Assembly: GCF_902497875.1 (NCBI RefSeq)
Contig: NZ_CABVHY010000042.1
Span: 1-49,407 of the forward strand
Direction of reading: 5' to 3'
DNA from: Pseudomonas fluorescens
GTDB lineage: Bacteria > Pseudomonadota > Gammaproteobacteria > Pseudomonadales > Pseudomonadaceae
DNA length: 49,407 nucleotides
Shown here: one piece after another, positions 24,938-33,224 of the stretch
Layout: each line of letters starts with the position of its first letter
How positions within the stretch are numbered: position 1 is the first letter of the stretch
Translations under genes and position numbers: made by a program
The notes under the pieces: model-generated
What the model was told of the DNA's origin: nothing
The model's input: only the letters and a program-made list of their open reading frames with translations
Databases searched by the model: none

Positions 24938-25270
24938 ATGCTCAATTACCTGTGGTTTTTTCTCGCGGCGCTGTTTGAAATTGCCGGTTGTTATGCGTTC
25001 TGGATGTGGTTGCGCCAAGGTAAAAGCGCCTGGTGGATTGTTCCTGCGTTGCTCAGCCTGACCCTCTTCGCAGTACTGCTGACCAAGGTCGAAGCGAGCT
25101 ATGCCGGCCGCGCCTATGCGGCTTACGGTGGCATCTACATTATTGCGTCCATCGGCTGGCTGGGCGTTGTCGAGCGGATTCGTCCCTTGAGTTCCGATTG
25201 GCTGGGTGTTGCGCTCTGTGTGCTCGGCGCGAGCATCATTTTGTTGGGGCCACGTTTTTCCAGTGTCTGA
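24938..25270 (+). CDS. YnfA/UPF0060 family membrane protein
   Basis: 110 residues with four membrane helices, opening MLNYLWFFLAALFEIAGCYA and containing VEASYAGRAYAAYGGIYI and WLGVVERIRP, the UPF0060 signature. Distantly related to small multidrug transporters; function undetermined. It sits 64 nt after the SDR gene on the same strand. Confidence 0.9.
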   Translation: MLNYLWFFLAALFEIAGCYAFWMWLRQGKSAWWIVPALLSLTLFAVLLTKVEASYAGRAYAAYGGIYIIASIGWLGVVERIRPLSSDWLGVALCVLGASIILLGPRFSSV

Positions 25271-25491
25271 ATTCTTCCCGCCACCACAAATGAAGTATCT
25301 GTGCGAGCGTAAGAATTAGCTTACTCAAGCGAAGGGCGGTTTAAACAACAGTAAAAAACGAGTCTTGAAAGGGTTTTCTGTCAGGCGTGTCTGCGTGCGG
25401 CGTAGGGCGAGACTGATTGTGTGATGGCGTATTGAAGGCGATCGGCTCTCCGGGCATCTTCAAAGTCCGCTAACCCTGAAGGACGAGTGCC

Positions 25492-25677
25492 ATGCTTGTA
25501 TTAAGCCGCGTTGTGGGCGAGTTGATTTCCATCGGAGACACCATCTCCGTACGCATACTCTCGGTGAACGGCAACAGCGTTCGCTTCGGCGTCGAGGCGC
25601 CCAAGGAAGTCGAGGTCCACCGGGCGGAAGTCTACGAACGCATCCAAACGCGAACGGAAAAAACCAGACGCAGCTGA
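25492..25677 (+). CDS. csrA: CsrA/Rsm family RNA-binding regulator (paralogue)
   Basis: 61 residues. Dimeric RNA-binding translational regulator that recognises GGA in hairpin loops. MLVLSRVVGELISIGD and GVEAPKEVEVHRAEVYERIQ carry the RNA-contact residues L4 and R44. It differs from the usual RsmA start (MLILTRRVGE), so it is a divergent paralogue; RsmI-type is my best guess from memory. Basic tail EKTRRS. The ribosome-binding site GAAGGACGAG contains GGA, so autoregulation by an Rsm protein is possible. No gene is visible in the 220 nt upstream. Confidence 0.92.
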   Translation: MLVLSRVVGELISIGDTISVRILSVNGNSVRFGVEAPKEVEVHRAEVYERIQTRTEKTRRS

Positions 25678-25681
25678 TGGA

Positions 25682-25909
25682 TCAATCAAACAGCTCTTTG
25701 GGCACGTCGTGTTTGAGCATCAACTGGCATTGCTGACTTTCCGGATCGAAAACAATCAGCGCCTGACCTTTGGTCAACGCCTGGCGAACCCGCAGCACGC
25801 GGGTTTCCAGCGGGGTTTCGTCACCATTGTCGGTGCCGTCACGGGTGACGAAGTCTTCGATCAGACGGGTCAGGGTGTCGACTTCAAGTTGGTCGTAGGG
25901 GATCAGCAT
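25682..25909 (-). CDS. UPF0270 (YheU-like) protein
   Basis: 75 residues: MLIPYDQLEVDTLTRLIEDF, then ETPLETRVLRVRQALTKGQA and LIVFDPESQQCQL. This is the UPF0270/YheU family, short cytoplasmic proteins of unknown role. Convergent with the csrA paralogue; only 4 nt separate the stops. Confidence 0.9.
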   Translation of the reverse strand: MLIPYDQLEVDTLTRLIEDFVTRDGTDNGDETPLETRVLRVRQALTKGQALIVFDPESQQCQLMLKHDVPKELFD

Positions 25910-26094
25910 AGGTACCTCGGGTAAATAATCCCGGCGATGCTACTGGGCTTGGGGCTGCGGGGCCAGCAGATACCGTCTTGACCCTCACCTGTCTCTCGCG
26001 GATGTACGCAGACTGGAACTGGCTTGCCCGCGAAGGCGGCCTGGTAGCCGGCCTGGCTCTTGATGGTGTACATATCCATTTCTGCGGTAACGGC

Positions 26095-26350
26095 CACTTA
26101 GGGTTTCGCCCTTACGGCGAGGCCCTTTTGTCAAACGCCACAAAAGGACCCAAAAAGGCTCACGCCCCGAGCGTACGGCCCCTCGCTAAGGCTCGGGGTT
26201 CCCTCGCTCCGGTGTCCATCATGGGGCGCCGCAATGCGGCGGAGTCAGCTTCGCTGACGGCGCTGCGCGCCACCCCCCTGATGAACACCTCCACTCGGCC
26301 TGCCGAAGGGGCGGGTAGATCAAGATCAACATCAAAAGCGAGGCGGCCTA
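26095..26350. repeat. Probable dispersed repeat unit
   Basis: The stretch with TTTCGCCCTTACGGCGAGGC, CCTTTTGTCAAACGCC and CAAAAAGGCTCACGCCC, followed by CCCCTCGCTAAGGCTCGGGG and CGCCGCAATGCGGCG, is a sequence type I recall from many sites in Pseudomonas genomes. It produces spurious minus-strand frames ending RALARGRTLGA. Several short inverted repeats, no real gene. Recognition is from memory. Confidence 0.5.
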
Positions 26351-26379
26351 CCGGCCGGCCTGGGGATACGCATTCCCCT

Positions 26380-26455
26380 GTAGGAGCTGCCGCAGGCTGC
26401 GATCTTTTGATCTTGCTTCTCGGCACCTTCCAGAGCCGCCAAAAGATCGTCCGAA
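26380..26455. repeat. REPIN-type element
   Basis: GTAGGAGCTGCCGCAGGCTG at 26380 with CGATCTTTTGATC and the inverted arm AAAAGATCG at 26440. Together with the preceding repeat it fills the 25910-26476 gap, which holds no supported gene. Confidence 0.8.
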
Positions 26456-26476
26456 CGCGGCCCCAACTTTCGCCAG

Positions 26477-27664
26477 CTACGTCGACCGCTGCCCGACCAG
26501 GCTGTCCACCGATGGCACTCGTGTATCGCTTTCCATCTGCGCGTCATGTTCCAGTTGGTGACTGAACCGGTCCAGCGAGCCTTTGGCCGGTTGTGCGTCG
26601 CTGGCGAACACCGGTGGGCTGAGGATGTAGGCGCCGAGCAGGCGACTGAGTGCGGCGAGGCTATCGATATGGGTGCGTTCATAGCCATGGGTGGCATCGC
26701 AGCCGAAGGCGAGCAGGGCGGTGCGGATGTCGTGACCGGCAGTCACCGCGGAATGGGCATCGCTGAAGTAATAGCGAAACAGGTCGCGACGCACCGGCAG
26801 TTCGTTGTCGCTGGCCAGTCGCAGCAGGTGCCGTGACAGGTGATAGTCATACGGCCCGCCGGAATCCTGCATCGCCACGCTCACCGCATGTTCGCTGGAG
26901 TGCTGGCCTGGGGCGACCGGGGCGATGTCGATGCCGACGAATTCGCTGACATCCCATGGCAAGGCCGCCGCCGCGCCACTGCCGGTTTCTTCGGTGATGG
27001 TGAACAGTGGATGACAGTCGATCATCAATGGTTCGCCGCTGTCGACGATAGCTTTGAGCGCTGCCAACAAGGCTGCTACCCCGGCTTTGTCGTCCAGGTG
27101 ACGGGCGCTGATGTGGCCGCTTTCCGTGAACTCCGGCAGCGGGTCGAAGGCGACAAAGTCACCGATGCCGATGCCCAGCGAATCACAATCAGCCTTGGTG
27201 GTGCAGTAGGCGTCCAGGCGCAGTTCGATGTGGTCCCAACTGATGGGCATTGCGTCCACCTCGGTATTGAACGCGTGCCCGGAGGCCATCAGCGGCAACA
27301 CACTGCCACGCACTACGCCGCTGTCGGTAAACAGGCTGACGCGACTGCCTTCGGCAAAACGACTGGACCAGCATCCCACCGGCGCCAGGGTCAGGCGACC
27401 GTTGTCTTTGATTGCGCGCACCGCGGCACCGATGGTGTCCAGATGCGCCGACACGGCACGGTCCGGGCTGTTTTTCTGGCCCTTGAGGGTGGCGCGAATG
27501 GTGCCGCGACGAGTCAGCTCGAAGGGAATGCCCAGTTCTTCAAGACGCTCGGCGACGTAGCGCACTATGGTGTCGGTGAACCCCGTGGGGCTGGGGATGG
27601 CGAGCATTTCCAGCAGGACTTTCTGCAGATAGTTGAGATCCGGTTCGGGAATTTTGCTGGTCAT
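26477..27664 (-). CDS. NAGGN-system M42 family peptidase
   Basis: 395 residues from ATG 27664 (AGGAG 6 nt upstream). Metallopeptidase of family M42: ligand pattern VSAHLDTIGA, ARHLDDKAG, the ITEETGSGAA glutamates, and the late His in THGYERTHIDSL. In Pseudomonas this peptidase is the third gene of the N-acetylglutaminylglutamine amide osmoprotectant cluster, where it may trim or recycle the dipeptide. It is preceded on the same strand by the ligase and amidotransferase genes, but a REP element in the 207-nt gap may uncouple its expression. Confidence 0.9.
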   Translation of the reverse strand: MTSKIPEPDLNYLQKVLLEMLAIPSPTGFTDTIVRYVAERLEELGIPFELTRRGTIRATLKGQKNSPDRAVSAHLDTIGAAVRAIKDNGRLTLAPVGCWSSRFAEGSRVSLFTDSGVVRGSVLPLMASGHAFNTEVDAMPISWDHIELRLDAYCTTKADCDSLGIGIGDFVAFDPLPEFTESGHISARHLDDKAGVAALLAALKAIVDSGEPLMIDCHPLFTITEETGSGAAAALPWDVSEFVGIDIAPVAPGQHSSEHAVSVAMQDSGGPYDYHLSRHLLRLASDNELPVRRDLFRYYFSDAHSAVTAGHDIRTALLAFGCDATHGYERTHIDSLAALSRLLGAYILSPPVFASDAQPAKGSLDRFSHQLEHDAQMESDTRVPSVDSLVGQRST

Positions 27665-27721
27665 GGAAACTCCTGATTGAGGAAGGGGGAATAGAGGGAT
27701 TCTGAGGTGAGTATCTGGTTT

Positions 27722-27870
27722 TTGTGGCGAGGGAGCTTGCTCCCGCTGGGTCGCGAAGCGGCCCTGAAACCTGCAATCACATTTCGTCAGGCATACCGCA
27801 TGTGCAGGTTTTACGACTGCTGCGCCCGAGCGCGGACCGGCCGGCGGGAGCAAACTCCCTCGCCACAGGG
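27722..27870. repeat. REPIN (GTGGCGAGGGAGCTTGCTCC class)
   Basis: TGTGGCGAGGGAGCTTGCTC at 27722 and the inverted arm GGGAGCAAACTCCCTCGCCA ending about 27866, separated by ~90 nt. Sits between the ligase and peptidase genes of the NAGGN cluster. Confidence 0.85.
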
Positions 27871-27871
27871 C

Positions 27872-29617
27872 CTAAACCGTCGGCTGACTATGGGGAAACA
27901 ACAAATCCACAAAACGCTCGGCAGTCGGTTGCGGTTCGTGGTTGGCCAGCCCGGCACGTTCGTTGGCTTCGATAAACACATACTCCGGCTGATCGGCCGC
28001 CGGCACCATCAGGTCGAGCCCGACCATCGGGATATCCAGCGCCCGTGCGGCGCGCACGGAGGCATCGACCAGCGTGGGATGCAGAATCGCCGTGACATCT
28101 TCCAGGGTGCCGCCGGTGTGCAGGTTGGCGGTGCGGCGCACGAACAGATGTTCGCCCGCTGGCAGGATGCTGTCGTAGTCATAACCAGCGGCACGCAAGG
28201 TGCGTCGGGTTTCGTGGTCCAGCGGTATTTTGCTTTCACCGCTGGTGGCGGCCTGGCGTCGACGACTTTGTGCTTCGATCAGTTCGCCAACCGAGTGCTG
28301 ACCGTCACCGACAACTTGCGCCGGGCGGCGAATGGCAGCAGCCACCACTTCAAAGCCGATCACCACGATGCGCAGATCGAGGCCTTCGTGGAAGCTTTCC
28401 AGCAGTACACGGCTATCGAACTGACGAGCAGCCTCAATGGCTTGTTGCACCTCTTCGATCGTTTGCAGGTCCACGGCCACGCCTTGCCCTTGCTCACCAT
28501 CCAGGGGTTTGACCACCACGCGCTGGTGCTCGTCGAGAAACGCCAGATTGTCGTCGGCATTGCCCGCCCGTTGTTGCGACGGCAAATTCAAACCGGCGGC
28601 CTTCAGCACTTTGTGGGTCAGGCTTTTGTCCTGGCACAAGCTCATGCTGATGGCGCTGGTCAGATCGCTCAGCGATTCACGGCAGCGCACCCGGCGCCCG
28701 CCGTGGCTCAAGGTGAACATCCCGGCGTCGGCGTCATCGACCTGGACATCGATGCCACGACGATGGGCTTCTTCGACGATGATCCGCGCGTAGGGATTGA
28801 ACTCTGCCTGCGGTCCCGGCCCGAGAAACAGCGGTTGGTTGATTCCGTTTTTGCATTTGATGGCAAAGGTCGAGAGGGTGCGAAACCCTAGCTTGGTATA
28901 AAGACCTTTTGCCTGACTGTTGTCGTGCAAGACCGAAAGGTCGAGGTAGCTCAGGCCGCGGCTCATGAAATGCTCGATAAGATGGCGCACCAGCACTTCG
29001 CCGACTCCCGGCCGCGTGCAATTGGGGTCGACTGCCAGGCACCAGAGGCTGCAGCCGTTCTCCGGGTCGTGAAAGGCTTTCTGATGATTGAGCCCCATCA
29101 CGCTGCCGATGATCGTGCCGCTGTCTTCGTCTTCGGCGAGCCAGTACACCGGGCCGCCTTCATGACGAGGCGTCAGCAGGGCCGGATCGATGGGCAGCAT
29201 ACTGCGGGCGTGATACAGCTGATTGATGGCCTGCCAGTCCGCTTCGTTCTGTGCCCGGCGGATGCGGAAGCCGCGAAACACCCGGGTGGCCGGGCGGTAG
29301 TCGCTGAACCATAGGCGCAAGGTGTCGGACGGGTCGAGAAACAACTGCGCCGGCTCCAACCCCAACACTTGCTGGGGCGCGGCTACGTACAGCGCGATGT
29401 CTCGCTCGCCCGGTTGCTCATGGAGCAATTCCTCGGCAAGGCTCGCCGCGTCTGGAAAGGTATGGCCGATCAGCAACCGACCCCAGCCGCAATGCACGGC
29501 GATGGGCTCGGGGCCAGGTTCGCTGCCGTCTTCGGCGAAGCGTGCTTGCAGGCGCTCATAAGAGGGCGACTGACCGCGCAGCAGGCGTTGGCTGTAGGCC
29601 GTAGCGTGGGGTTTCAT
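27872..29617 (-). CDS. ngg: N-acetylglutaminylglutamine synthetase
   Basis: 581 residues. Two-part enzyme: a GNAT acetyltransferase domain (~115-275, with CLAVDPNCTRPGVGEVLVRHL) and an ATP-grasp ligase domain (~300-575, with VVVKPLDGEQGQGVAVDL and VFIEANERAGL). It acetylates and joins two glutamines, making N-acetylglutaminylglutamine, which the amidotransferase turns into the amide NAGGN, an osmoprotectant in P. aeruginosa and relatives. The start is 3 nt after the amidotransferase stop, so translation is coupled. Confidence 0.93.
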   Translation of the reverse strand: MKPHATAYSQRLLRGQSPSYERLQARFAEDGSEPGPEPIAVHCGWGRLLIGHTFPDAASLAEELLHEQPGERDIALYVAAPQQVLGLEPAQLFLDPSDTLRLWFSDYRPATRVFRGFRIRRAQNEADWQAINQLYHARSMLPIDPALLTPRHEGGPVYWLAEDEDSGTIIGSVMGLNHQKAFHDPENGCSLWCLAVDPNCTRPGVGEVLVRHLIEHFMSRGLSYLDLSVLHDNSQAKGLYTKLGFRTLSTFAIKCKNGINQPLFLGPGPQAEFNPYARIIVEEAHRRGIDVQVDDADAGMFTLSHGGRRVRCRESLSDLTSAISMSLCQDKSLTHKVLKAAGLNLPSQQRAGNADDNLAFLDEHQRVVVKPLDGEQGQGVAVDLQTIEEVQQAIEAARQFDSRVLLESFHEGLDLRIVVIGFEVVAAAIRRPAQVVGDGQHSVGELIEAQSRRRQAATSGESKIPLDHETRRTLRAAGYDYDSILPAGEHLFVRRTANLHTGGTLEDVTAILHPTLVDASVRAARALDIPMVGLDLMVPAADQPEYVFIEANERAGLANHEPQPTAERFVDLLFPHSQPTV

Positions 29618-29620
29618 GGA

Positions 29621-31393
29621 TCAGATTCCTTGTTCGCTGAGCCACAGATTCAGCGCCGCCAGTTGCCACAGCTTGGAACCGCGCAACGGGGTCAACTGGC
29701 CCTGTGGATCGGTCAACAGGCGATCGAGCATCGCCGGTTTGAACAGGCCACGATCCTGGCTTGGATCGAGCAGCAGTTCACGAACCCAATGCAGCGTGTC
29801 GCCCTCTAAATGCTTGAGGCCCGGCACCGGGAAGTAACCTTTTTTGCGGTCGATGACTTCGCTGGGGATCACTAGCCGAGCGGCTTCCTTGAGCACCTGC
29901 TTGCCACCGTCCGGCAGTTTGAATTTGCCCGGAACGCGGGCTGACAGTTCCACCAGTCGATAGTCGAGAAACGGCGTGCGCGCCTCCAGGCCCCAGGCCA
30001 TGGTCATGTTGTCGACGCGTTTGACCGGGTCATCCACCAACATTACCGTGCTGTCCAGACGCAGTGCTTTATCCACCGCGGCATCGGCACCCGGTTGGGC
30101 GAAATGTTCACGGACGAAGTCGCCAGCGGCGTCGTTGGCGGTCAACCATTTAGGCTGCACGGTAGCGGCGTAGTCGTCGTAACTGCGATCGAAGAACGCA
30201 TCGCGATAGGCCGCGTACGGATCGCTCGCACCATCGACTTGCGGATACCAGTGATAACCGGCGAACAATTCGTCCGCACCCTGGCCGCTCTGCACCACTT
30301 TGCAATGCTTGGCCACTTCCCGCGACAGTAGGTAAAAGGCGATGCAGTCATGGCTGACCATCGGCTCGCTCATGGCGCGGAACGCCGCGGGCAGTTGCTC
30401 GATGATCTCTTTTTCCTGGATGCGCAACTGGTGGTGTTGGGTGCCGTAGTGCTTGGCGATCAGGTCCGAGTACTGGAACTCGTCGCCACGCTCGCCACCG
30501 GCATCCTGGAAGCCGATGGAGAAAGTCGACAGATTCTCCACACCGACTTCCCGCAACAGCCCGACCAACAGACTCGAATCGACGCCGCCCGAAAGCAGGA
30601 CACCGACATCCACAGCAGCCCGCTGACGGATCGCCACCGCTTCACGGGTGCTTTCGAGCACGCGGTCGCGCCAGTCTTCCAGGGTCAGATTCAGTTCATC
30701 GGCGCGCGGGCCGTAGGGCAGGGTCCACCAGGTTTTCTGTTCGGTGGTGCCATTGGCATCGATGCGCATCCAGGTGGCTGGCGGCAGCTTTTCAATGCCT
30801 GCCAGCAAGGTGCGCGGCGCCGGAACCACCGAGTGAAAATTCAGGTAGTGATTGAGCGCCACCGGGTCGAGGACCGGGTTGATATCACCGCCCTTGAGCA
30901 GCGCCGGCAATGCCGAGGCAAACCGCAGGCGCTGGCCGGTGCGCGACAGGTACAAAGGCTTGACGCCCAGACGGTCGCGGGCGATGAACAGCCGTTCGTT
31001 GTCACGTTCCCAGATCGCGAAAGCGAACATGCCGTTGAGCTTGGGCAGCAGATCCTCGCCCCAGGCGTGGTAGCCCTTGAGCAGCACCTCGGTGTCGCCG
31101 CTGGAATAGAAGGCATAGCCAAGGCTTTCCAGTTCGGCGCGTAGTTCCGGGAAGTTGTAGATCGCGCCGTTGAAGGCCAGGGACAGGCCCAGTTGAGCGT
31201 CGACCATCGGTTGCGCCGAGCCGTCCGACAAATCCATGATCTTTAGACGACGATGGCCCAGGGCAATCGGCCCTTGGCTGTGAAAACCCCACGCGTCAGG
31301 CCCGCGAGGTGCCAGGTGATGGGTGATCCGTTCCACCGCAGCCAGGTCGGCAGGTTGGTGATCGAAACGTAATTCTCCAGCTAATCCGCACAT
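29621..31393 (-). CDS. N-acetylglutaminylglutamine amidotransferase (AsnB-like)
   Basis: 590 residues. Class II glutamine amidotransferase: Cys2 nucleophile in MCGLAGE, then a synthetase domain with the PP-loop LLSGGVDSSLL (~266-276) and SGQGADELFAGYHWY. Same architecture as asparagine synthase B, but the neighbours (ngg and an M42 peptidase) identify it as the enzyme that amidates N-acetylglutaminylglutamine. First gene of the three-gene minus-strand cluster. Expression is expected to rise at high osmolarity; I could not pick out its promoter. Confidence 0.93.
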   Translation of the reverse strand: MCGLAGELRFDHQPADLAAVERITHHLAPRGPDAWGFHSQGPIALGHRRLKIMDLSDGSAQPMVDAQLGLSLAFNGAIYNFPELRAELESLGYAFYSSGDTEVLLKGYHAWGEDLLPKLNGMFAFAIWERDNERLFIARDRLGVKPLYLSRTGQRLRFASALPALLKGGDINPVLDPVALNHYLNFHSVVPAPRTLLAGIEKLPPATWMRIDANGTTEQKTWWTLPYGPRADELNLTLEDWRDRVLESTREAVAIRQRAAVDVGVLLSGGVDSSLLVGLLREVGVENLSTFSIGFQDAGGERGDEFQYSDLIAKHYGTQHHQLRIQEKEIIEQLPAAFRAMSEPMVSHDCIAFYLLSREVAKHCKVVQSGQGADELFAGYHWYPQVDGASDPYAAYRDAFFDRSYDDYAATVQPKWLTANDAAGDFVREHFAQPGADAAVDKALRLDSTVMLVDDPVKRVDNMTMAWGLEARTPFLDYRLVELSARVPGKFKLPDGGKQVLKEAARLVIPSEVIDRKKGYFPVPGLKHLEGDTLHWVRELLLDPSQDRGLFKPAMLDRLLTDPQGQLTPLRGSKLWQLAALNLWLSEQGI

Positions 31394-31558
31394 AAATTCC
31401 TTACCGGCTTTTCCGTTGGGGAGGGGTCAAGCGTTACCGCGCCAAATGGCAGGTACTCTGAAACTGACCCGGGTGAATCTCTGGAGTTTTAGATCGATAA
31501 GTTATAAGTCGCCTGGGTTGGCTTTGAGGGCAGCAATCACGGCGGGACTAACAGCAGA

Positions 31559-31595
31559 AAAGCCCTGCACATATTAAAAGCTGCAGGGCTTCTCG
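31559..31595 (-). terminator. Terminator of the VOC gene
   Basis: Read on the minus strand: GAAGCCCTGCA, loop, TGCAGGGCTTTT. A 9-bp GC-rich stem with a T run, about 20 nt after the VOC stop. Confidence 0.75.
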
Positions 31596-31615
31596 GTCCG
31601 AGGCAAAGGCTTTAC

Positions 31616-32077
31616 TCAAGCTTGCTTGAACATCTCTGCGGCGCGCTTGGCGATTTCTTCCTGGGACAAGTCTTCCTTATGGGTTGCAAGAAACCACAAG
31701 TGACCGTATGGATCTTTCAGCGTGCCGGTGCGATCGCCGTAGAACTGGTCTTTGACTTCAGAGACCATCTCGCCTCCGGCGGCAATCGCCTGGGCGAATT
31801 GTTTGTCGACATCGTTGACATACAAATGCAGACCTACCGAGATGCCGGTCTGTTCAGGACTGCGCAGAGACGCAGCCTCGCAGGGGGTGGCGAGCATGAT
31901 GGCCGAGTCGCCGATACGCAGTTCGGCGTGGCCGATGTCGCCGTTGGGTGCAACCAGGCGCATGATTTCCGTGGCGCCGAATGCTTTTTTGTAGAAGTCG
32001 ATCGCCTCCGCGGCTTTTTTGATGCCCAGATATGGCGTGATGCTGTGATAGCCCTCAGGTATCGGTTTAACGCTCAT
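31616..32077 (-). CDS. VOC (glyoxalase/PhnB-like) family protein
   Basis: 153 residues. Vicinal-oxygen-chelate fold of the PhnB/YdcJ-like group: ITPYLGIKKAAEAIDFYKKA, then GHAELRIGDSAIMLA and LKDPYGHLWFLATHKEDLS. Metal-ligand positions are partly present (H in GHAEL, E/H near the end). The substrate is unknown; such proteins are often annotated as bleomycin-resistance-like or glyoxalase-like. RBS AAGGAG before ATG. Confidence 0.88.
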   Translation of the reverse strand: MSVKPIPEGYHSITPYLGIKKAAEAIDFYKKAFGATEIMRLVAPNGDIGHAELRIGDSAIMLATPCEAASLRSPEQTGISVGLHLYVNDVDKQFAQAIAAGGEMVSEVKDQFYGDRTGTLKDPYGHLWFLATHKEDLSQEEIAKRAAEMFKQA

Positions 32078-32208
32078 GTCGGTTCTCCTTTTCGTTGGGG
32101 GGATAAACGTAATCCTTCACCGTTTTCCGGTCGATTCACTATAGGTCACGAAAAACCGGGGAGCCGAGGGGTCGACGGATAGTAGCATCGCCACTATTTG
32201 GCCAAACG

Positions 32209-32242
32209 GAGGCAAGTGCCCTCGCCACAGGGGCGACGCTAT
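32209..32242. repeat. Partial REP element
   Basis: Half-element GGAGGCAAGTGCCCTCGCCA followed by CAGGGGCG, related to the 27722-27870 class; no inverted partner seen. Confidence 0.5.
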
Positions 32243-32706
32243 TGTGTTTCCGCCCTCGACTCCAACAACTGCGCCCCCGGCCCGCGTTCACCTAGCACAT
32301 CGCCATAGTTGCGCAGCGGGCAAGCCTCCATCGACAAACAGCCGCAACCGATGCAGCCATTGAGCTTGTCGCGCAGCATGATCAACTGGTTGATCCGCTC
32401 ATCCAGATCTTTGCTCCACTGCTCTGACAGCCGCTTCCAGTCCGCCGCGGTCGGCGCGCGATGGTTGGGCAGTGACTTCAGGGCATCGCCGATCTCTGCC
32501 AGGGGAATGCCCAATCGTTGTGCAACCTTGATCATCGCCACCCGCCGCAGGACTTCCCGCGGGTAACGGCGCTGGTTGCCCTGGTTGCGAGTGCTTTTGA
32601 TCAGCCCCTTGGACTCGTAGAAATGCAGGGCAGTGACTGCGACGCCGCTGCGCGCCGACAATTGGCCGACGGTCAGTTCTTTGTGGATAGTTTCGTTGCT
32701 GATCAT
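32239..32706 (-). CDS. soxR: Redox-sensitive transcriptional activator SoxR
   Basis: 155 residues, MerR family. N-terminal winged HTH (LTVGQLSARSGVAVTALHFY), dimer helix, and the [2Fe-2S] cluster motif C118-x2-C121-x-C123-x5-C129 (NGCIGCGCLSMEACP). Oxidation of the cluster by redox-active compounds such as phenazines activates target promoters. The start lies 14 nt from the promoter of the divergent monooxygenase gene, so SoxR probably also affects its own transcription. In P. aeruginosa soxR likewise neighbours a small monooxygenase gene (PA2274). Confidence 0.96.
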   Translation of the reverse strand: MISNETIHKELTVGQLSARSGVAVTALHFYESKGLIKSTRNQGNQRRYPREVLRRVAMIKVAQRLGIPLAEIGDALKSLPNHRAPTAADWKRLSEQWSKDLDERINQLIMLRDKLNGCIGCGCLSMEACPLRNYGDVLGERGPGAQLLESRAETQ

Positions 32707-32719
32707 TGAAATTTGCCAC

Positions 32720-32750
32720 TTGACCTCTAGTTAACTAGAGGTTTTACCCT
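32720..32750 (+). promoter_or_regulatory. SoxR-box promoter of the monooxygenase gene
   Basis: -35 TTGACC (32720-32725) and -10 TACCCT (32745-32750) are 19 nt apart, the over-long spacing typical of MerR-family promoters. The spacer holds the perfect 18-bp palindrome CCTCTAGTTAACTAGAGG (32724-32741), close to the known SoxR box CCTCAAGTTAACTTGAGG. Confidence 0.9.
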
Positions 32751-32800
32751 GCATGGCCTCGGATCGCAAGATTCCGCTTACCTGTCAGTGGGGACTATTC

Positions 32801-33166
32801 ATGCAGTCGCTTGAGAAAAATCGCAGCTTCACGCAACTGATCGAATTCGAAATCGAACCTCATCAGCAGCCAGGGCTGGTCTCGGCCTTGTCTGCACAGA
32901 CCGAACGTCTGGCCCAGCTTTATAGCGGTTTTCTCAGCGCCAGCGTGCAGGCCAGCGATGACGGCCGGCGGGTGCTCAATTATCTGCAATGGCAATCGCG
33001 GGAGGCGGGTGAGGCGGCTTTCCAGAGTTTCGAGAATGGCGAACAGGATTTCTGGAAACTGATCCGCGCCTTTCAGGCCAGGACCGTTACCTTCGGTTCA
33101 TTCCAGGTGCTGCGCAGCATCGAGCGCAGCCATGACGATGCGTTGCACTGCAACCTGGTGCATTAG
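32801..33166 (+). CDS. SoxR-regulated antibiotic-biosynthesis-monooxygenase-like protein
   Basis: 121 residues from ATG 32801 (GGGGA upstream); an in-frame ATG at 32753 lies at the -10 element and is rejected. ABM-type alpha/beta barrel pattern: FTQLIEFEIEPHQQPGLVSA, then SGFLSASVQASDDGRRVLNY and LQWQSREAGEAAFQS. Such proteins oxidise quinone-like aromatics without cofactors. With the SoxR-box promoter, a role against redox-cycling compounds is inferred, as for PA2274 in P. aeruginosa. Confidence 0.88.
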   Translation: MQSLEKNRSFTQLIEFEIEPHQQPGLVSALSAQTERLAQLYSGFLSASVQASDDGRRVLNYLQWQSREAGEAAFQSFENGEQDFWKLIRAFQARTVTFGSFQVLRSIERSHDDALHCNLVH

Positions 33167-33224
33167 TGGCCTGTGTGGCTAGTTCTGTTAGCCACCACAG
33201 AGCCCCGTTCAGCAGGTCAATCGA

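Noticed and set aside
25978..26565. 195-codon plus-strand frame across the repeat block
   Set aside because: It crosses a dispersed repeat and a REPIN and runs antisense into the M42 peptidase gene; Arg/Ser/Ala-rich composition typical of spurious frames.
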